DNA of 64,000 bases from NCBI GenBank assembly GCA_963920635.1, contig OY987301.1, positions 10,756,501-10,820,500 of the forward strand, given 5' to 3'. The translations under genes and the position numbers were made by a program. The notes under the pieces are model-generated. The model did no database searches. It worked only from the letters and a program-made list of their open reading frames with translations, and was not told the DNA's origin. Source of the DNA: Pseudeuparius sepicola. Its lineage: Eukaryota; Arthropoda; Insecta; Coleoptera; Anthribidae. This document shows positions 56,118-64,000 of this stretch, piece after piece. Every line of letters starts with the position of its first letter. The first letter of the stretch is position 1.

Positions 56118-57107
56118 TAACCGATTTCAAAAAAGTAGGAGGTTATCAATTCGGTTGTACTTTTTTATGTTTGTTACCTCAGAACTCCGTCATTTATAAA
56201 GCGATTTGGACAATTCTTTTTTATTTGAAAGGGTATAGCTACAGAATGGTCCCATTTAAATTTGAAGAATAATTTCCACACCTAAGGGTGGACAAATAGA
56301 GGATGAAATTTCATATTGAACCGATTTCGATGATTCTGTTTTTATTAGAAAGGGAGTAACTTATAAAGGTGGCCCCATTTAAATTTGAAGAAAAAATTCC
56401 ATCCGTAAGGGTGGGAAATAGGGGATGAAATTTCATATTGGACTTATTTCGATGATTCTTTCTTTATTGGAAAGCGGTACCTTAGGTGTGGTCCCATTTA
56501 AATTTAAAGAAAAAATGCCACCCCTATAGGTAGACAAATAGGGGATGAAAGTTCATATATGGACCGATTTGGATGATTCTTATTTTATTAGAAAGGGGTT
56601 AGCTACCTTAGGGGTGGTTACATTTAAATTTAAAGAGAAATTAAATTTTAAGAAAAAAATTTCAATACTATGGGTGGACAAATAGAGGATGGAATTTAAT
56701 ATTGGACCGATTTCGATAATTCTTAATAATTCACTAAAAAATAAGAAATAAAAGAAATTAACAAAAAAATTAAAACCGACTTCAAAAATTTGCCCGTATG
56801 CACACTCCACTAAGAATTTAAAAAAATTAACAAAACATATCACCAACTTCACAAATTTGCCCGTATACACATTCCAACTAAAATTTTAGAAATATTTTTC
56901 TTTCTAAATTGAGTTATCTTTGGAGTCGGTGATAGTAAGTTATGATGTAAGATATGATGTAGGTATATTCATCTAAATAGATTTAAATTCCTTGCCTTGA
57001 CTTGACTGTCACCAAGCCCAAAGATAACTCAATTTAGAAAGAGAAAAATATTTCTAAAATTTTAGTTGAAATGTGCACATGGGCAAATTTGTGAAGTCGG
57101 TGTTATT
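56118..57107. repeat. Dispersed repeat with diverged tandem units, copy 1
   Basis: Starts AACCGATTTCAAAAAAGTAG and contains about five diverged units of roughly 120 bases, each with CCATTTAAATTTGAAGAA, a GGGTGGACAAATAG block and GACCGATTTCGATGATTC. It ends with inverted segments (AAATTTGCCCGTATGCACA and complement) around a GGAGTCGGTGA palindrome. A second copy is at 59614-60397. Confidence 0.7.
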
Positions 57108-57651
57108 TTTTTGTTGAAATCTGGTTGAAATCTCCACCCTGTACACAAATTAAAACCACCTACCTGCGACTTGCTCGTATGTAGGCAATGCTAAATTTTA
57201 TTAATTACTACAGCTAGGTATACAAAGTTTACATCCAATTGGGCACACGCCTATCTAAAAATCTTAATATGTATATGCAAATCCAGCAAGTCATCCGCCT
57301 ACTCGCATAACACACATGCCGCATACCCGCACCGAAATTCACTTTCCTCGAGAGATTCCTTCTGAAACCAACGGCTGACCTCAAAATTTGTGTGTCGCAG
57401 CCGCGACAAGGCGCAGGTTCGGCATCTTCCCACATTCTTGTTTACGAGATTTTGCGGAGAAAGCATCTCGCCAAAACGATTATTATCAAGCGGGATTTTA
57501 GAAATTCGGGTCTCACACTGCATTTTATTTATGAGTGACGTGCGCATCTCGACCCGATTCCCCAACACGAAATAATCCGATTCAATGCGTATGCGTGCGT
57601 ACAGGTTAATGGCATGCTTTCGAATTAAAACACCAAACGTGGAAAACATCT
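57108..57651. other. Spacer downstream of gene I
   Basis: Composition is moderately GC-balanced at 57290-57600. A 116-codon minus-strand frame exists but has no recognisable domain and no splice or promoter support. Confidence 0.4.
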
Positions 57652-57657
57652 TTTATT
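57652..57657 (-). terminator. Possible distal polyadenylation signal of gene I
   Basis: AATAAA on the minus strand about 180 bases past the stop. Closer alternatives may be used. Confidence 0.4.
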
Positions 57658-57837
57658 GCAAAGAAAATACTGTCTTGGTCAAGCGTTACGGTCGTCGTCT
57701 GAGGTCAACAAATAAATACAATAAATAACAACAAAAATAAATAACTTCGAGTCAAGGAGAATGGTAAAACGGGACCGGACTCCGGCCAGCGAATCTTTGT
57801 ACAAATAAAAAAATGACTAAAGGGCTCAAAAGAGTCT

Positions 57838-58702
57838 CTACTTGGGGCTGTACGATTTGTACGCCATGGCATGCGCTTCGTCGAGCGACCTCTTGTCCCA
57901 ACCGCCGCCGCTCGACTGCCACCCGCCGCCGCCGCCGCCGCCTCCGCCGGACTGCCAGCCGCCGTGGCCGCCGCCGCCGCCCCCGTGGCCCTGTTGCTTC
58001 GACGCGAACAACTTCTTCAGCGCTATGATGCCGGCGATCAGCAGCGCAATCTTCGCCGTTATCAGCGCCTTGCCTGCTAACAGGAACAGCCCCGCTATCG
58101 CTATCGGGATCAGCGCCACCATTTTGGCCGCTATGCCCATCATCATGCCGCCCATCATGCCCTTCATGCCGCCCCCCTTGCCGCCTCCCTTGCCGCCGCC
58201 GCCGCCGCCTCCGCCGCCGCCTCCACCTCCGCCTCGACCTGGAACAAGAAAAATGTCAGAAAAGTTGAAAAGGAATGCGAGTGTGGTTGTTACCTTCTTC
58301 GATGAGATCGGCGGCGGATATTTGGGGTAAGGCCACCTCGATCGTACGGGATCCGACGAATTTCGACACCTTATCCATCAGCATGGTGTTGAGGGCGGTG
58401 TCCTGGGCGTCGGCGGCGCGCGGCAGCGTCTTCTCCAGCTGTTCTTCGGTGACGACCTGTTCGACCGCGGGCGCGCCGGTTCGCATGACGTAAACTCCGT
58501 CCGTCAGGGGTATCTTCTCCATCCTGGACAGCCTGTCCACGAAGGTGATGGCCTTCTTCTTGAGGCACGACGCGAACGCGTCCGTCTTCGAGCAGTCATC
58601 GTAGATCTTGAGGGCGATCCGTACGCCGGTGCTCTCGTAACTGTCCAATTGTGCGAGCGCACCCGCGACGCATACAGCCAGCACGAGCGCGCAGGTTCTC
58701 AT
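57838..58702 (-). CDS. Osiris family protein I (DUF1676), two exons
   Basis: Spliced model: complement(join(57838..58238, 58294..58702)), 269 residues, with a 55-base GT-AG intron in phase 1. The start at 58702 is preferred over an upstream in-frame ATG (58747), which lies before the predicted transcription start. Signal peptide 1-17. C37 and C46 are the paired cysteines, followed by LKKKAITFVDRLSR and DGVYVMRTG. The intron falls just before the glycine tract, at the same point and phase as the membrane-exon boundary of genes F, G and H. Exon 2 has Gly/Lys runs, a Met-rich GMMGGMMMG stretch, a hydrophobic domain (IAIAGLFLLAGKALIT...), Gly/Trp repeats and the ending AHAMAYKSYSPK, a match to the AQxxAY-like motif. 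Confidence 0.93.
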
Positions 58703-58720
58703 GTTGAGCACTGCACTATA

Positions 58721-58755
58721 ACTGATGCCAGTCCGCGAGCATCGCACGTTTTATA
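58721..58755 (-). promoter_or_regulatory. Core promoter of gene I
   Basis: TATAAAA (58755-58749) lies 32 bases before the A of a consensus TCAGT initiator (58725-58721). The 5' UTR is about 20 bases. Confidence 0.8.
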
Positions 58756-59095
58756 GCTGACACGGCTTGACCTTTCCTCCGAGACGTGACCCGCCGAGGG
58801 GAGGTGGTTTGAGGCATCGCGTATCGGCTTCCGAGGATGACCCACAAATTTGCTTGTCTGTCGGTGGAGGCGCGCGAGAGGGAGAGAGTCGGCGAGAGAG
58901 CCCCACCAAGTGCGGTGCTTCGGTGCACGAGGATTTCTTTCGCGGCAATTAAGTCAGCGACAGTGAATCTGGTGGCCGAGACCGGGGAAAAAAAACGAAG
59001 ACGAGAGGCGCATTTTTTCAGAGATGACCGGCGGATAGAAAACGCAAGTGCTCCGGATCCGTCTAATAGATCATCAGACCGGAACGTGTTTAAGT
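58756..59095. promoter_or_regulatory. GC-rich upstream flank of gene I
   Basis: Contrasts with the AT-rich surroundings and holds GAGA-like runs (GCGCGAGAGGGAGAGAG near 58869). Regulatory role is inferred from position and composition only. Confidence 0.35.
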
Positions 59096-59613
59096 AACAA
59101 GATTTGATAATAGTGCATATAGACTTTACGAGAAATCTATAGCAATATAATTTGAGTCGGTGTCAGGTGTTTTTCCCTTAAAAATTAAATTAAATGATGT
59201 GAATATATTGTCTGTTAATTGGTCCTTTTAGCAGTTTTGCCGGTTGCTAATAAGCAGTGCCCGTTAATTTGTTACACTCTAGATAAACATTTATTAAAAA
59301 GTGATTCGATAATCTAGTGTTTTATAAAAAGTTGTCCAATTTTACTTGGTTCCTTGAATTTTCATTTTTAGAAATGCTCAGCCAATCAAACCCCATAATA
59401 CAGAGATATTCGACATTTTTTATTTTTACCCTAGAATAAAATGTAAGAGTTGTAGGTACCAAATTGGAGTTTGTTGCAAAACTGCAAGAAACAAATCTAC
59501 TGAATACCTTTTAAGAAGGATCTAATTTCGCATATTTTCAAATTTTTCGTTATGTGGAACTTTGTGGAACTTTCTTAAAAGTCTTGTGCTGCTCCGCACT
59601 GATGTTCCTTTTT
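59096..59613. other. AT-rich intergenic DNA
   Basis: No feature was recognised. Confidence 0.5.
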
Positions 59614-59836
59614 TAACCGACTTCAAAAAGGAGGAGGTTATCAATTCGGTTGTATGTTTTATGTTTGTTACCTCAGAACTCCGTTATTTATAAACCGATT
59701 TGGACAATTCTTTTTTTATTTGAAAGGGTATACCTACAGAATGGTCCCATTTAAATTTGAAGAAAAAATTCCACCCATAAGGGTGGACCAAAAATATGGG
59801 ATGAAATTTCATATTGAACCGATTTCTATGATTCTC

Positions 59837-59870
<34 letters not shown>

Positions 59871-60397
59871 AAAGGGATTACTTTAGGAATGATAATAATA
59901 ATAAATAATAATATCCTGGATACCCGGGATCTGAGTGAATGTTCCCCGTAGATTAAAAAAATAATAATTCACTAAAAAATAGAAAATAAATTTTACAAAA
60001 AAATTAAAACCGACTTCAAGAATTTGCCCGTATGCACACTCCACTAAAAATTAAAAAAAAAACAAAAAATAACACCGACTTCACAAATTTGCCCGTATGC
60101 ACATTTCAACTAAAATTTTAGAAATATTTTTCTCTCTCTAAATTGAGTTATCTTTGGAGTCGGTGACAGTCAAGGCAAGGCATTTAAATCTATTTAGATA
60201 TGAATACATCATATCCTACATACATCATAACTTACTGTCACCGACTCCAAAGATAACTCAATTAAAAAAAAAATTTTTTTTTTAATTTTAGTTGAAATGT
60301 GTATACGGGCAAATTTGTAAAGTCGGTGTTATTTTTTGTTTTTTTTTTTAATTTTTAGTGGAGTGTGCATACGGGCAAATTTTTGAAGTCGGTTTTA
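59614..60397. repeat. Dispersed repeat, copy 2
   Basis: Starts TAACCGACTTCAAAAAGGAG and ends TTTTTGAAGTCGGTTTTAA, so about 15 terminal bases are inverted. Shares the CCATTTAAATTTGAAGAA unit with copy 1 but has only one such unit. The right half (60002-60397) is a foldback around the GGAGTCGGTGA palindrome. Confidence 0.7.
59841..59869. repeat. (ATT)n microsatellite
   Basis: About nine uninterrupted TAT/ATT units inside the dispersed repeat. Confidence 0.9.
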
Positions 60398-63300
60398 ATT
60401 TTTTTGTTAAAATTTTTTTTATTATTACTCTTGATTTATTTAAATTCCCCATTCCTTGTTATAAAAAGTTGAATTCTGCAGTGCCCTGGTACCTACTCAA
60501 ATAACTGTTGATTGATTATGAAAGAAAATATATATTTCTATTTCACTTTTTTACCTGCATTCTAAATACCAAAGTTTTGACCAACATCAACATGAAATAT
60601 TGTTCCAAGACCTTCTGAAAAGTAAAATTAGTCCTGTTTAATTAATTATTTAAACTAATTCTACTCATTTCAAATCCTTACTAACTGGTTTACAAGACCG
60701 TCTTTCGGCAAAACGAAAGTTTTAATCTCAAACGAAAATTCCACAATGATGAAAAGTAGGTATGCTGCAGCCAAAAGCTAGTATATTCAAATATTGACCT
60801 CGAATTGACCAGATCTTGCCCACAATTTTTGACACGTCGCATCGGAAATCAATAACATATGTATGCCCTTAGGAAAAATTCCGTACCACCCATCCATCGA
60901 AACCGGTACTTAGTATTTAGTCTTCGCGCTTTAGCGAAAATCTTGTTTGAATTATTATACGGGTGCCTACTGATGCTGGTTGGAATCTATGTCACAGAAA
61001 TATAAAATCTTATAAACATGCCAGATTAAAATTTGTTATTATATGGAATCCACACGTTCGCCACAAATAAAAGATAATATGACACTGCAGTGCGAACTGA
61101 ATAAAATAATTGGGATAAATAAAGAATGATAATTTTTTTGGAAATTTTATAAATATACGAAAAAATCAGTTAACTGAGCTAACCATCATTATTGGTAATA
61201 TAAGGACAAATCAAGTAAAACGGGTTTTCCTTCGAAAAATCTACACAGACTACACTGTTATTAAATAATATGTAAATATTAATTATGTCATATTACTAAT
61301 TTATAAGTAGAAGCAAAGTAGACTGATATATTTCTTCATATTATTGGAATTTTTTAAATTCTACTTTATATAAACAGAATAAATAATAATGAGTCTACAT
61401 TTCTTAAATTTTTACATAAAAATTAAACTAATTCTTTGGCTCAGGTCAGTATTTTCAACATATTCAATGGTAAAATAATTCCAATAAAAAAAACGAATAT
61501 TGTCAAATATGAAAAGAATCTATTCATATAGCCACATTGTTATTTGCTTGTGTATTCCTATTTATAGCATTTTCCTCTTTAATCTAGAAATAACTGCAAG
61601 ACGAAAGAGACTAATAGAGTTGTTGTACGCCCCTCAAATAGAAGACTAAAATCCACATAATATTTTGTTTCCAAATTTCCAAAATTAAAGTTCAAATGTT
61701 TTCTAAGTCTCCTTTAATCTATGCTAATAGTTTCCGTTTGTTTTTTAAATGAATTCACACTTGTGTATCATAATGTATTATATTTTGCCCATTCCATATA
61801 CAAAACTAGGAAATCGAACAATTAAATAATTATTCAACCCACTTCTCAAGACCTCTAATTAAGTTGAATCCTCACGTTATTTTTTTTAACAAACCTTCTA
61901 TTATAAAATTTCATGTGAAGTAGTGTGATTATTGTTTATACTAGGTACCGGTGAAAATTTGTGCAGAGCGTTTTCTCTTTCCTTTCGTGTATGTTTCTAT
62001 TTACAAGCTGATGGCGTGAGACACATTTTGCACCCTATTTCTTATATTGGACGTGCTAATTTTATACATTTTCGCTTGACATACGAAATCCGTCTGGTAG
62101 CAAATGATAAAATAAGAAATGTGCTATTTTCATAATATTTTTAATGAAGGGCAATCAATTACGGTTGTCTTGAAATGACTAATAAACGAACAAGGTATAT
62201 AATTAGCAATTTTACACATACCTACAAGTTGTGATTGAAATTAACATAGATACCCAGTTATTAAATAACCTACTTATGAATGAACATAGACTGAACGGAA
62301 GTAATAATGTCCAATCGATTCGTGCATGTAGAGGATAGAAGAGAATTATATGATGCTATTAGGGGATTTCATTTTCCACCACCTTGTATATATTAAATTT
62401 TTGGTTTTACATGGTGAGTCTGTTTTTTGAAACAGGGCTTTAACACTGGATAGAAAATCACCCTTTAAAATGAAAATTTCAAAAATGTATGGAATATTTT
62501 TTATATATCAAGGAGTTTTCTTGCTGGAAGGACTTAGTTCCGCATTTTTGTTTGTCCTTCGAGGAGGACGACAGAATCCTGCTGGCAGTAAACTGGGCTA
62601 GCGTTAGCTTATAAAATAAATACAAACCTATTAAGAAAGTAGTTTCCCACTATAAAAATAGATTAAAATAATATAAAATAAATAAAGTAATATAAACACA
62701 TAAAACAAGACTAGTTTCGTCCAATAACCTACAAAATGAACACAATATAGAGCAATTTTTGGCTTTAACATTTCTTAAATTATTCCTAACACTTCAAAAC
62801 AAGGAGCCAACACAGAAACATGCTACTTCGCATGTGTATAATTTTTGTGACTAAAATACTGGATATTCGACAGGTCATAACTTCTCAGCGGTTTGAGGTA
62901 TAGTCCTGATCAAAAGATGCGCTGAAAGCTTAGAATTCAACGAATTTTTTGATAGTACTTTCAGTCATGCCAGAATAACGGAAAAGTTGTAAATATTACG
63001 ATTTGTAAAGTTTGAATTTGAGTGGTTGAGTAAGCTGTACATTCTATCATTAAATATGTCCAGGTAGATAGCAACATTATGTGTTACCTAATTTTGTGAT
63101 TTCAATACAACCAGTGACAGAAAGATGGAGTTCAGATGTAATAATTCAATAAAATTAGAGCTCAATACGTTATTAAATGCAAAATTTAATTTTGAATAAA
63201 CTTATCTCTTGGATTTTCAAATTATTTGGTTACGAAAATTTGATGACTTTGTAGAATGGATCTCTACGTATTTGATATAGAGAGGAGTCTTTTTGTTCTG

Positions 63301-64000
63301 ATTAACACTGCGGTGTCAGATTTTAATTAAAAAAATCGCTAACTGGCTAAATCGAAACAATAAAAAATCGTAGCAGGCCCTGTATTTGAGTTTTGATAAT
63401 GGTGAAAAGGTCAACAGTTTTTTTAAGGTTTTTCAAACAAAAAATAGTCAGCCGAATAAGTATCTCTAAAAATAAAAAAATATATTATATGGATTTATAG
63501 GTATAGCTATAAAAGTAGGTAGACATCCTGTATATTGATATGGAATTTTCGTTTTAAAATATTCAATAAGGTAATTATTCAGCATTGATATAACAAGCGG
63601 GATTTACTGAATTTATACAAAACAGACAAAGCAATTAATTTCTCTCACTCAGTCTCACTCTCAGGCACTCAAACTATATAGTACCTACAGAGAAACTTTT
63701 GACAAAAGTCCTGTTAATAACTAAAGCAACGTTTACAACCGACAAATTACTTAAGTGAAATGTGTTCATATGAAACTAAGAGTGAATAACATTCTAGCTT
63801 TCAGGTTATTTAATGAGTTTAAGAATTGCAAGGCAAGTACTATGATGGACGTGTGTTGTTTTTTAACGGACAATGGTAAAAATGTTTTTCTTTGATATTA
63901 TGCATTCAGAGTATCTACTTCATTGAATTATGTAGCTTTGTGTATTCGGTATATTATGTTTGTATGTAGAGCTAAACATATATATTTTTCAAAATGGTCC
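60398..64000. other. AT-rich intergenic DNA to the window end
   Basis: No gene, RNA or complete transposon was recognised. Possible decayed MITE ends occur near 62380-62440. The 67-codon frame at 61932 has no coding signature. Confidence 0.5.

Noticed and set aside
57299..57649. 116-codon minus-strand frame downstream of gene I with several cysteines
   Set aside because: No recognisable domain, no promoter, and codon content looks random.

Overview
This is a eukaryotic, AT-rich window, almost certainly from an insect. It carries nine genes of the insect-specific Osiris family (DUF1676), canonical TATA plus initiator core promoters, spliceosomal introns and dense insect-type transposons. The order is not decided by the sequence. 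No prokaryotic features, tRNA genes or CRISPR arrays were seen.

Gene layout. Five Osiris genes have one coding exon: A (2292-3110, -), B (10156-11034, +), C (15400-16146, -), D (20019-20768, -) and E (23108-23845, +). C and D are tandem duplicates. Gene I (57838-58702, -) has two exons. Three more genes, all on the minus strand, could only be found by splicing: F (33006-36938, five exons, a full Osiris protein), G (38336-39069, three exons) and H (44427-48850, two exons, tentative). G and H are short forms that keep the signal peptide and the hydrophobic domain but lack the cysteine-containing amino half. Known Osiris proteins are secretory-pathway or endosomal membrane proteins expressed in cuticle-secreting epithelia, so the block is best read as a locally expanded, co-regulated cuticle gene cluster.

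Mobile DNA fills the spaces between genes and the large introns. A recent Penelope-like element (24813-27936) is arranged head to head, with RT and GIY-YIG reading frames and a minimal hammerhead ribozyme in each tail, intact in one arm and broken in the other. A second, older Penelope-like copy with the same inverted layout lies in an intron of F, and a third fragment lies between F and G. A nearly complete IS630-Tc1-mariner element with about 367-bp inverted repeats (40097-42035) sits inside a foldback element (39879-42494). At least ten other foldback or MITE-like elements are present, many of them flanked by TA and beginning CAGnGTG. A dispersed repeat with a 5S-rRNA-like segment occurs twice in opposite orientation.

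Oddities include a perfect-looking 383-bp tandem triplication of the 3' end of gene E, a 138-bp tandem duplication inside gene H, and GGC/Gly tracts of different length between paralogs. From about 60.4 kb to the end, only AT-rich sequence without recognisable genes was seen.
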